A stretch of 10,134 bases of DNA from Bacillota bacterium (lineage in GTDB: Bacteria > Bacillota > Clostridia > Peptostreptococcales > Anaerovoracaceae): assembly GCA_017543805.1 (NCBI GenBank), contig JAFYFK010000293.1, positions 1 to 10,134 on the forward strand, given 5' to 3'. Under the pieces are notes generated by a model. That model was not told the origin of the DNA, ran no database searches, and saw nothing but the letters and a program-made list of their open reading frames with translations. The position numbers and the translations under genes were made by a program. Shown here one piece after another: positions 1 through 6,231 of this stretch; the first letter of the stretch is position 1, and every line of letters begins with the position of its first letter.

Positions 1-1095
1 ACCCTGGACGTCGTAAGACGGCACCGGGGACTGTTTCATATTGCGGCACTTACCGCAGGCAGGAATATCGATCTTTTCAGGGAGCAGTTAAGGGAATTTT
101 CTCCCGCTCTTGCTGCTGTGCAGAACGCGGAGGACGCAAGGCTGCTGGCTGCAGAATTCCCCGGCACTGAATTTTCATACGGTCTTGACGGAATCAACAA
201 GATCGCGGCGGATAATGACACCGGAATGGTGGTAAACGCTCTTGTGGGGTCAATGGGCATAGCCCCGACCTACGAAGCCGTCAGGGCCGGCAAGACCATC
301 GCGTTCGCCAACAAGGAAACTCTTGCGGCGGGCGGCGAGCTTATAATGCGCTGCGTAAAGGAATACGGAGCAAAGCTCCTGCCGGTAGACAGCGAACACT
401 CCGCGATATTCAAGTCCATGCAGGCGAGTCCCGGCGCTGAGATCAAAAGGATCATACTTACCGCTTCAGGCGGGCCGTTCCGCGGCTGGAGCAGGGAACA
501 GCTGAGGACTGTGACCAAAGAGCAGGCTCTGCATCACCCCAACTGGAGCATGGGGCCGAAGGTCACGATAGATTCTTCCACCATGATGAATAAGGGGCTT
601 GAGGTGATAGAGGCCTACTGGCTGTTCGGCGTTCCTTACGACCGCATAGAGGTCGTTGTGCATCCGGAGAGCATACTGCATTCCGCCGTGGAATTCACGG
701 ACGGCTGCGTTATAGGACAGATGGGATGCGCGGATATGAGGATGCCCATAGCCTACGCGCTTTCGTATCCTGACAGGCTGGACAACATCGGGGAGAGTCT
801 TGATCTGTTCAAACTCGGCGCGATGCATTTCGAAAAGCCGGATCTTTCGGTATTCAGGTGCCTGGCGCTGACCTTCGACGCCATCCGCGAAGGCGGAGGC
901 GCCACCGCCGCGCTCAACGCGGCAAACGAGGAAGCCGTAAGGGCATTCCTCAATGACAAAATAGAGTATTACAGGATCCCGGAGCTCTGCGAGGAGGCAT
1001 TGCAGCATCATGTAAGCCGGCCGATCAGAGAACTTGAGGATATCTATGAGATCGAAAACAATACCAGGGGATATATAAGACAATGTCTTGGATAG
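1..1095 (+). CDS. dxr: 1-deoxy-D-xylulose 5-phosphate reductoisomerase (5' partial)
   Basis: Dxr converts DXP to MEP with NADPH and a divalent metal, the first committed step of the MEP isoprenoid pathway, in the cytosol. The frame is open from base 1 and begins TLDVVRRH, which in the family follows the N-terminal GSTGSIG nucleotide-binding loop, so only a short N-terminus lies outside the window. The first ATG-like codon inside is not the start. Visible motifs are ANKETLAAGGEL (about 310-345), VDSEHSAIF with metal-ligand Asp 388-390 and Glu 394-396, LTASGGPFRG, and DSSTMMNKGLE with the third acidic ligand at 601-603. HPESILHSAVEF and DMRMPIAYALSYP follow. The C-terminal helical domain (AALNAANEEAVRAFL) is complete and ends in TAG. 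All expected active-site residues appear present, so it should be functional. Its 3' end overlaps rseP by 13 nt, implying translational coupling in a dxr-rseP-ispG operon. Confidence 0.97.
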   Translation, partial: TLDVVRRHRGLFHIAALTAGRNIDLFREQLREFSPALAAVQNAEDARLLAAEFPGTEFSYGLDGINKIAADNDTGMVVNALVGSMGIAPTYEAVRAGKTIAFANKETLAAGGELIMRCVKEYGAKLLPVDSEHSAIFKSMQASPGAEIKRIILTASGGPFRGWSREQLRTVTKEQALHHPNWSMGPKVTIDSSTMMNKGLEVIEAYWLFGVPYDRIEVVVHPESILHSAVEFTDGCVIGQMGCADMRMPIAYALSYPDRLDNIGESLDLFKLGAMHFEKPDLSVFRCLALTFDAIREGGGATAALNAANEEAVRAFLNDKIEYYRIPELCEEALQHHVSRPIRELEDIYEIENNTRGYIRQCLG

Positions 1096-2090
1096 CTTAT
1101 GTAATAGCAGTTTTATTATTTCTGCTTCTTATCGTTTCGCACGAATTCGGACATTTTGCCACGGCAAAACTCTGCGGCGTAAAAGTCAACGAATTCTCTG
1201 TCGGCATGGGTCCGCTCATCCTTCATAAAACAAAGGGCGAGACCGAGTATTCGCTGCGCGCTTTTCCGATAGGCGGTTTCTGCCGTCTGGAGGGCGAGGA
1301 CGGCGACAGCGAAGACAGCAGGGCGTTCAGCAAAGCGGTCTGGTGGAAAAAGGTGATCATCCTTGCTGCCGGAGCTTTTATGAACATCATACTGGCGCTC
1401 ATTATCATGACCATGCTCTACACCTGGGCTGGAAGTCTTTCCACGACCATTGACAAGGTCATGGACGGTTCGCCGGCTCTGGAGGCCGGCGTGCAGTCCG
1501 GGGACGTCATCCTGGCCGTAAACGGCACGGAAACGCCCGAATGGAGCGACGTCGTGAATAATATCAACCTCGGCGGAAATGAGGCCGTTCTGACCGTAAA
1601 AAGGGGCTCAGAAACGATCCAGATAATCAGCCCGACCTATGTCAACGAAGACGGACGCAATGTGATCGGCATCACCTGCAGGCTGCAGCACAATGTGTTT
1701 ACCGCGTTCAGGTATTCGCTCGACGTCACCAAAGATTTTATGCTCAGCATGAGGGATTTCTTTGTCCAGCTGTTTACAGGCAAGGCGTCCTCAGATGATG
1801 TGGTCGGAGTGGTCGGAATGGTCTCGATGATAGGCCAGAGCGCGCAGACGGGCATCGCCAATGTCATATTCCTGATGTGCATAATAAGCCTTAACCTGGG
1901 CATCATCAATCTTCTGCCGCTGCCTGCGCTGGACGGCGGACGCATACTGTTTGTCTTTATAAGGGCGGTCTTCCGCGGAAAGATATCCGACGCCGCCGAA
2001 AGCTATGTACACGCGGCAGGAATGATCCTTCTGATGGCTCTTATGGTATTTCTGGTGTTCAACGACACTCTCAGACTTTTCGGAAAGTAG
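1083..2090 (+). CDS. rseP: RIP metalloprotease RseP (site-2 protease family)
   Basis: This is a zinc intramembrane protease of the S2P/M50 family (RseP/RasP). It cleaves transmembrane segments of anti-sigma factors and remnant signal peptides in the cytoplasmic membrane. It is 335 residues long, typical for Firmicute members with one PDZ domain. A first hydrophobic helix (residues about 4-19) runs into HEFGH (20-24), the HExxH zinc motif. A second membrane segment lies near residues 95-115. A PDZ domain (about 117-185) contains the SPALEAGVQSGDVILAVNG core. A third segment leads to NLLPLPALDGGR with the LDG motif (Leu283-Asp284-Gly285) carrying the third zinc ligand, and a final membrane helix closes the protein. 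The ATG at 1083 lies inside the end of dxr and places the HExxH at the usual distance from the N-terminus. An AGGGG stretch about 11 nt upstream is only a modest ribosome binding site, so coupling to dxr translation is likely. It ends six bases before ispG. Confidence 0.96.
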   Translation: MSWIAYVIAVLLFLLLIVSHEFGHFATAKLCGVKVNEFSVGMGPLILHKTKGETEYSLRAFPIGGFCRLEGEDGDSEDSRAFSKAVWWKKVIILAAGAFMNIILALIIMTMLYTWAGSLSTTIDKVMDGSPALEAGVQSGDVILAVNGTETPEWSDVVNNINLGGNEAVLTVKRGSETIQIISPTYVNEDGRNVIGITCRLQHNVFTAFRYSLDVTKDFMLSMRDFFVQLFTGKASSDDVVGVVGMVSMIGQSAQTGIANVIFLMCIISLNLGIINLLPLPALDGGRILFVFIRAVFRGKISDAAESYVHAAGMILLMALMVFLVFNDTLRLFGK

Positions 2091-2096
2091 GTAATT

Positions 2097-3155
2097 ATGA
2101 CAAAGCAGGTTATGGTCGGAGACGTCCCTGTAGGCGGAGGAGCTCCGGTATCTATCCAGTCCATGTGCAATACGGACACGAAGGATGTCGAGGCAAGCCT
2201 TGCCCAGATCGAAGCGCTTGCCGAAGCCGGCTGTCAGATAATACGCCTGACCGTTCCGGATGAGGACGCCGCCATAGCTTTCGGGATAATAAAGGCGCGC
2301 AGCCCTCTGCCGATGGTTGCGGACATTCATTTTGACTATAAGATGGCGATCGCGGCCATGGACAACGGCGCCGACAAGGTACGCATCAATCCCGGAAACA
2401 TCGGGTCCCCGGAACGGGTCAGGGCTGTTTACGAGCACGCCAAAGCCTGCGGCATACCGGTGCGCATAGGCGTCAATATGGGATCTTTAGAAAGGGATCT
2501 GCTTGTTAAATACGGCGGACCCTGCGCGGAAGCACTCTGCGAGAGCGCACTTAAAGCTGTTGAATTCGCTGAGGAATGCGGTTTTGAGGATGTGGTCGTT
2601 TCGATCAAGTCTTCCGATGTTGTCATGAACAACAAAGCTCACCGGCTTTTCCATGCGGCGAGCGACAGACCTATGCACATCGGTCTCACGGAAGCCGGCG
2701 TCGGAAGGGCTGCGGAGATAAAGTCCGCAGCGGCTATAGGAGCGCTTCTGCTCGACGGCATAGGCGACACGATGCGTGTTTCGCTCACAGGCGACCCTGT
2801 CCGCGAAGTAATTCTGGCAAAGCAGATTCTGTCTGCCGTCGGTCTTCAGAAGGGCTGAATAGATTTTATTTCATGTCCGACCTGCGGCCGCACAAAGGTC
2901 GATCTTCCCGTTATTGCCGAAAAGATCGAAAAGGAGCTTAAACCTGTTTCAGAACGTCTTGAGGCGGAAGGGCGTTTTATGCGCGTCGCCGTAATGGGCT
3001 GCGCGGTAAACGGTCCCGGAGAAGCGCGCCACGCGGACTTCGGCGTAGCATGCGGCAACGGGGAAGGCCTGCTTTTCGCAAAAGGCGAGATCCTGAAAAA
3101 AGTCCCGGAAGATCAGATAGTTCCGGAACTGTTAGCGCTGATTGAAACTGTATAG
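2097..3155 (+). CDS. ispG: 4-hydroxy-3-methylbut-2-enyl diphosphate synthase IspG, interrupted by an in-frame UGA
   Basis: IspG (GcpE) reductively converts MEcPP to HMBPP in the MEP pathway, using a [4Fe-4S] cluster. The TIM-barrel part is standard: GGGAPVSIQSM near the N-terminus, DIHFDY, VRINPGNIG, IGVNMGSLE and GLTEAG. At codon 254 (2856-2858) the frame reads TGA. The same frame continues without shift as IDFISCPTCGRTKVDL and on to MGCAVNGPGE, ending TAG at 3153-3155. Cluster ligands Cys260, Cys263, Cys302 and Glu309 are therefore all downstream of the UGA. Read through, the protein is 352 residues, the normal short-type IspG length. Aligned from memory with the E. coli segment RSRGINFIACPTC, the UGA falls on a conserved Gly, so a single GGA-to-TGA change explains it. 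If UGA stops, the product lacks the whole cluster domain and should be inactive. Sequencing error, a pseudogenising mutation or recoding are the options. rbfA appears to use TGA as a true stop, so global UGA-Gly recoding is unlikely. Confidence 0.93.
2856..2858 (+). other. In-frame UGA codon within ispG
   Basis: The sequence context is GGTCTTCAGAAGGGC, then TGA, then ATAGATTTTATT. The reading frame is identical on both sides, so this is a clean nonsense codon and not a frameshift. It separates the TIM barrel from the iron-sulfur domain. The only in-frame start-like codons just after it are ATA (2859) and ATT (2868), both very rare initiators. The first in-frame ATG downstream comes after Cys260 and Cys263. 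Reinitiation giving a complete cluster domain is therefore possible only with an unusual start. Confidence 0.95.
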
Positions 3156-3177
3156 CATTTAGTATATTTAAAAAGCA

Positions 3178-3218
3178 AAATGCACATATGTCTGACGATG
3201 GTCAACATATGTGCATTT
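3178..3218. terminator. Bidirectional intrinsic terminator between ispG and pfkA
   Basis: A perfect 14-bp inverted repeat (3178-3191 with 3205-3218, core TGCACATATGT) continues after one bulged C into four more pairs (TGAC 3193-3196 with GTCA 3201-3204), closing a GATG loop. T-rich sequence (TTTAATTTGTTT) follows on the plus strand. The A-rich stretch at about 3170-3180 gives a U-rich tail on the minus strand. It lies between the stop codons of two convergent genes, so it probably terminates both ispG and pfkA transcripts. The U-tracts are not perfect, and the stem is AT-rich but long. Confidence 0.85.
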
Positions 3219-3234
3219 AATTTGTTTAAATAGT

Positions 3235-4197
3235 TTATGCCAGGGCTTCCGCTATCTTAAGGAATTCGTCGTCGAAGCTCTTTTCGACGTTAAGCGCCTC
3301 TTCGAGCGGATAGCTTACGATCTGGTTGCCGACAAAACCTATCGCGCGGCTTTCGCTGCCGGCGGCTATAAGCTCGATCGCTTTATACCCCATGCGGCTT
3401 GCGAGTATCCTGTCGGTGGAATCGGGAGCGCCGCCGCGCTGGATGTAGCCGAGCACGACGACCCTTGTTTCGGAACCGGTGCGCTCTTCGAGCAACTTTG
3501 CCATTTCGTAGGGGTTTTCCTTTACACCTTCGGCCTTGACGATTATATAGTGGCGCTTGCCGGCGTTCTTGCCTTCGACTATCCTTCTGCAGATAAGGTT
3601 GAGATCGTAATCCTGCTCCGGGACCAGGATGCTTTCGGCTCCGCCCGCAAGGCCCGCTGCCATGGCGATGTCGCCGCAGTGCCTTCCCATTACCTCTACT
3701 ATAAGCGTTCTGTTGTGCGATTCGGAAGTGTCCCTGATTTTGCCTATCGCGTCGAGCACTGTGTTGACTGATGTGTCGTAACCTATGGTAAGGTCTGTGT
3801 ATCCGAGGTCGTTGTCGATGGATCCGGGAATGAACATTACCGGAAGCCCGCGCTTTGCGAGCTGGATGCCGCCCCTCATGGAACCGTCGCCGCCAATGAC
3901 GACCAGGGCGTTGAGGCCGAAATTCTGGGCCATCATAAAGCCCTTATCCTGGCCTTCGGGAGTCTTGAAGCGCTCGCATCTTGCGGTGTAGAGCATAGTG
4001 CCGCCCCTGTGGATGATCCCGCCGACGTCGGATGACTGCATCTGCTTAATGTCGCCGTTGAGAAGGCCTTCGTATCCGCCTCTGATTCCGTATACTTCCA
4101 TGCCGAAGTGGATACCGGCTCTTACAACTGCTCTTATTGCTGTATTCATGCCCGGGGCGTCGCCGCCGCTGGTGAGAACTCCTATTCTAGTTGCCAT
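3235..4197 (-). CDS. pfkA: ATP-dependent 6-phosphofructokinase
   Basis: PfkA phosphorylates fructose 6-phosphate to fructose 1,6-bisphosphate, the committing step of glycolysis, as a cytosolic tetramer. The chosen start gives MATRIGVLTSGGDAPGMN, exactly the family N-terminus. CGGAGG lies eight to nine bases upstream, and a longer in-frame extension to 4260 would run through the promoter and is rejected. The 320 residues match the bacterial PfkA length (about 319-320). Motifs are the ATP loop GGDAPG (11-16), GGDGS (102-106, with Gly where PPi-dependent enzymes carry Asp, so ATP is the predicted donor), SIDND (126-130, catalytic base Asp128) and MGRHCGD (170-176). The usual catalytic motif is TIDND; Ser at 126 is a conservative change. 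It is transcribed against both neighbouring operons, from its own promoter, and ends at the shared terminator. In many Clostridia polC occupies this position. Confidence 0.96.
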   Translation of the reverse strand: MATRIGVLTSGGDAPGMNTAIRAVVRAGIHFGMEVYGIRGGYEGLLNGDIKQMQSSDVGGIIHRGGTMLYTARCERFKTPEGQDKGFMMAQNFGLNALVVIGGDGSMRGGIQLAKRGLPVMFIPGSIDNDLGYTDLTIGYDTSVNTVLDAIGKIRDTSESHNRTLIVEVMGRHCGDIAMAAGLAGGAESILVPEQDYDLNLICRRIVEGKNAGKRHYIIVKAEGVKENPYEMAKLLEERTGSETRVVVLGYIQRGGAPDSTDRILASRMGYKAIELIAAGSESRAIGFVGNQIVSYPLEEALNVEKSFDDEFLKIAEALA

Positions 4198-4228
4198 AAT
4201 TATTCCTCCGTTGAAAAAACTAATTGTT

Positions 4229-4258
4229 AATATACCATAAATCGCGGATTTTCGCCAC
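4229..4258 (-). promoter_or_regulatory. Probable pfkA promoter (extended -10)
   Basis: On the minus strand TATATT (plus-strand 4229-4234) is preceded by TGG, an extended -10 motif (TGn). The -35 is poor: TGGCGA at a 17-nt spacing matches the consensus at only three positions. Transcription would begin near 4222, giving a leader of about 25 nt ending in a CGGAGG ribosome binding site. A 13-bp interrupted palindrome (AAATC-GCG-GATTT, 4239-4251) lies in the spacer and could be an operator, but nothing else supports that. Confidence 0.5.
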
Positions 4259-4264
4259 AAATGC

Positions 4265-4293
4265 TTGCAATTTAGCGGAATTCTTGTTAAGAT
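4265..4293 (+). promoter_or_regulatory. Probable sigma-A promoter of the rimP-nusA-infB operon
   Basis: TTGCAA (4265-4270) is followed by a 17-nt spacer and TAAGAT (4288-4293), with a TGT immediately before the -10 giving an extended -10 element. The predicted start is near 4300, leaving a leader of roughly 57 nt before rimP. No other plus-strand gene lies upstream after the ispG terminator, so this operon needs a promoter here. Confidence 0.65.
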
Positions 4294-4316
4294 ACACGGG
4301 TAATACGTTATTGCTT

Positions 4317-4345
4317 AAGAGTGGACAGGAAGTCCACTCTTTTTT
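4317..4345 (+). terminator. Intrinsic terminator in the rimP leader (candidate attenuator)
   Basis: A perfect 10-bp stem, AAGAGTGGAC (4317-4326) with GTCCACTCTT (4332-4341), closes a five-base loop and runs into a run of six T. It lies between the predicted promoter and the rimP start, so it cannot be terminating an upstream gene on this strand. It therefore fits a leader attenuator. The known precedent is the B. subtilis rimP(ylxS)-nusA operon, where NusA-stimulated termination in the leader has been described as autoregulatory. Application here is inference. The rimP ribosome binding site AGGAG (4348-4352) follows directly. Confidence 0.8.
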
Positions 4346-4356
4346 CAGGAGTTTTT

Positions 4357-4836
4357 ATGGCTAAGAAAAAGACAGGAGAACTTATAGCTGAATGGCTGGA
4401 GGAGTTCGGGGCGGAGAACGGCTACGAGCTTGCCAGGACCGAATATGTTAAGGAAGGCGGCCAGAGATATCTGCGCGTATATGTCGATAAACTCGAAGAC
4501 GGCGGGTACGGCGTCATGGGCACCGACGACTGCGAGATCGTAAGCCGCTACCTGAGCGATAAACTCGACGAGGCGGACCCCATCAAAGAGAACTACGTTC
4601 TGGAGGTCAGTTCTCCGGGAATGGACCGGCCGCTGCTTACGGAAAAAGATTTTAAGAGGTTTATGGGCAGCGTTGTCGATGTAAAACTCTACGAAGCCAT
4701 AGACGGCAGAAAGCTCCTCACCGGTGAGCTTACAGGCTACAAAGACGGGGAGATCACAATAAAAGACGAAAAAGGCAAAGAGATCATCCTGCCGAAAGGC
4801 AGGGCCGCAAAAGTAAATTTAGCGGTTATCTTTTAA
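4357..4836 (+). CDS. rimP: Ribosome maturation factor RimP
   Basis: RimP binds the free 30S subunit and assists its maturation, around the S12/central pseudoknot region. The ATG at 4357 has AGGAG five bases upstream and gives MAKKKTGELIAEW, 159 residues, close to the B. subtilis protein (about 156). An in-frame GTG at 4321 lies inside the leader terminator hairpin and is not credible. The N-terminal alpha/beta domain contains YLRVYVDK and DDCEIVSRYLSDKLDE, followed by the family signature YVLEVSSPGMDRPL. The SH3-like C-terminal domain begins around FKRFMGSVVDVKLY and ends ILPKGRAAKVNLAVIF. It is the first gene of the operon and is separated from nusA by an unusually structured 128-nt spacer. 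Confidence 0.96.
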   Translation: MAKKKTGELIAEWLEEFGAENGYELARTEYVKEGGQRYLRVYVDKLEDGGYGVMGTDDCEIVSRYLSDKLDEADPIKENYVLEVSSPGMDRPLLTEKDFKRFMGSVVDVKLYEAIDGRKLLTGELTGYKDGEITIKDEKGKEIILPKGRAAKVNLAVIF

Positions 4837-4844
4837 ATATACAG

Positions 4845-4929
4845 GACGGGTGACGCGAGGAGGGGCATCCCCAGCGCGAGGAGCGCCTGCACCGCAGCGC
4901 ATGGGGAAACCGCAGCGGCAGGACCCGTC
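4845..4929 (+). repeat. GC-rich self-complementary spacer element between rimP and nusA
   Basis: The outer arms GACGGGT (4845-4851) and ACCCGTC (4923-4929) pair perfectly over 7 bp. Inside, GGGG-CAT-CCCC (4862-4872) can form a local hairpin. Alternatively CCCC (4869-4872) plus GCGC (4874-4877) can pair with GCGC (4897-4900) plus GGGG (4903-4906), so two mutually exclusive folds exist. Short direct repeats are present: GCGAGGAG at about 4855 and 4876, and ACCGCAGCG at 4891 and 4909. It is clearly more GC-rich than the AT-rich bases on both sides and has no convincing ORF. It could be a structured RNA in the operon transcript or a REP/MITE-like dispersed repeat. I do not recognise it as a known RNA family. 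Confidence 0.6.
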
Positions 4930-4964
4930 ATAATAAGTAATAATCTGCTTTAAGGAGGATAATA

Positions 4965-6221
4965 ATGAACACAGATTTCATCGAGGCAGTCGAGGCATTG
5001 GAAAGAGAAAAGCACATGTCAAAAGACATGCTCATCGACGCTATCGAAAGCGCGCTCGTATCGGCATACAAGAAAAACTACGGAACCACCGATCAGAACG
5101 TGCGCGTAAACATCGACCGCGAGACCGGAGACATCGACGTATTCATGAGAAGATTCATCGTCGAGGAAGTTACGGATCCGTTCTCCGAAGCGAGCCTTGA
5201 AGAGGCTCAGGAGATCGACCCGACCTACGAGATCGGAGACGTCATAGAATACCAGGTGACCCCGAGAGATTTCGGCCGCATCGCCGCCCAGACAGCCAAG
5301 CAGGTAGTAGTGCAGCGCATAAGGGAGACCGAGCGCGGAATGATATACGACGATTACATCAGCCGTCAGACCGAGGTCGTGACCGGCGTGGTGCAGAGGA
5401 TATCCAACGATACTGTATTCGTGAATATGGGAAGGGCGGAAGGAATACTTTCCGCAAACGAACAGATCCCCGGCGAGCGCTACAGGGTAAACGAACGCCT
5501 CAAGGTCTATGTAATGGACGTCAAGAAGACCAACAAGGGACCGCAGATATTCCTGTCCAGGACCCACCCCGGACTCGTGAAGAGGCTGTTCGAGCTGGAA
5601 GTCCCGGAGATACAGGAAGGCACCGTAGAGATAAAGAGCTACGCCAGAGAAGCAGGCTCCAGGACCAAGATCGCTGTCTGCACCTATGATGAGAACGTCG
5701 ACCCCGTCGGCGCCTGTGTAGGCACAAGAGGAGCCAGAGTACAGGCAGTCGTCGACGAGCTTAACGGCGAAAAGATAGACATCATCAGCTGGAGCGAGGA
5801 ACCCGGAAAGCTCATCTCGAGCGCTCTTTCCCCGGCGAAGGCGGAGATGGTCCTGATCGACGAATCGGACAAGTCCGCGACAGTAGTCGTTCCCGATTAC
5901 CAGCTGTCGCTCGCCATCGGTAAGGAAGGACAGAACGTAAGACTTGCCGCAAAGCTCTGCGGCTGGAAGATAGACATCAAGAGCCACAGCCAGTTCTACC
6001 CCGCGGGAGCGCCTGCGGCTGACGAAAAGGCGGAGACCGTTATAGAAGTGGTCGAAAGCGCTCATCCGGAGGAAGACGCGGAAACCGCAGACGGACTTCC
6101 TTCGCTCAGATCCATGAAAAAGGCTGAACTCATAGCCTTTGCCGAAGAGCACGGCATAGAGCTCGATCCCAAAGCGACGAACGCCGCGATGATCGAGACC
6201 ATAAGCGCCGCGCTCGGATAA
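4965..6221 (+). CDS. nusA: Transcription termination/antitermination protein NusA
   Basis: NusA binds RNA polymerase and nascent RNA, enhancing pausing and intrinsic termination and acting in antitermination complexes. The start has a strong TAAGGAGG site seven bases upstream. The N-terminal RNAP-binding domain covers residues 1 to about 130 (MNTDFIEAVEALEREK). An S1 domain spans about 136-200 (TEVVTGVVQRI, VYVMDVKK). KH1 contains DPVGACVGTRGARV with GTRG at 253-256. KH2 contains LAIGKEGQNVRLAAKL with GKEG at 319-322. Firmicute NusA usually stops soon after KH2 (about 370 residues in B. subtilis). This one is 418, with an acidic linker (about 345-378) and a terminal segment, residues 380-418, of two short helices around an extended turn (MKKAELIAFAEEHGI then NAAMIETISAAL). 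That resembles HeH/LEM or Rho_N/SAP-like nucleic-acid-binding modules. NusA may autoregulate the operon through the leader terminator. Confidence 0.97.
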   Translation: MNTDFIEAVEALEREKHMSKDMLIDAIESALVSAYKKNYGTTDQNVRVNIDRETGDIDVFMRRFIVEEVTDPFSEASLEEAQEIDPTYEIGDVIEYQVTPRDFGRIAAQTAKQVVVQRIRETERGMIYDDYISRQTEVVTGVVQRISNDTVFVNMGRAEGILSANEQIPGERYRVNERLKVYVMDVKKTNKGPQIFLSRTHPGLVKRLFELEVPEIQEGTVEIKSYAREAGSRTKIAVCTYDENVDPVGACVGTRGARVQAVVDELNGEKIDIISWSEEPGKLISSALSPAKAEMVLIDESDKSATVVVPDYQLSLAIGKEGQNVRLAAKLCGWKIDIKSHSQFYPAGAPAADEKAETVIEVVESAHPEEDAETADGLPSLRSMKKAELIAFAEEHGIELDPKATNAAMIETISAALG

Positions 6222-6231
6222 GGAGCCGCTT

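Noticed and set aside
2846..3058. Small minus-strand frame opposite the ispG C-terminal region
   Set aside because: It has no motif or ribosome binding site. The plus strand here clearly encodes the IspG iron-sulfur domain.
4198..4260. N-terminal extension of pfkA
   Set aside because: It would translate through the promoter and ribosome binding site. The MATRIGVLTSGGD start is the family N-terminus and is preceded by GGAGG.
4321..4356. Upstream GTG extension of rimP
   Set aside because: It lies within the leader terminator hairpin and adds residues not found in the family. The ATG at 4357 has a well-placed AGGAG.
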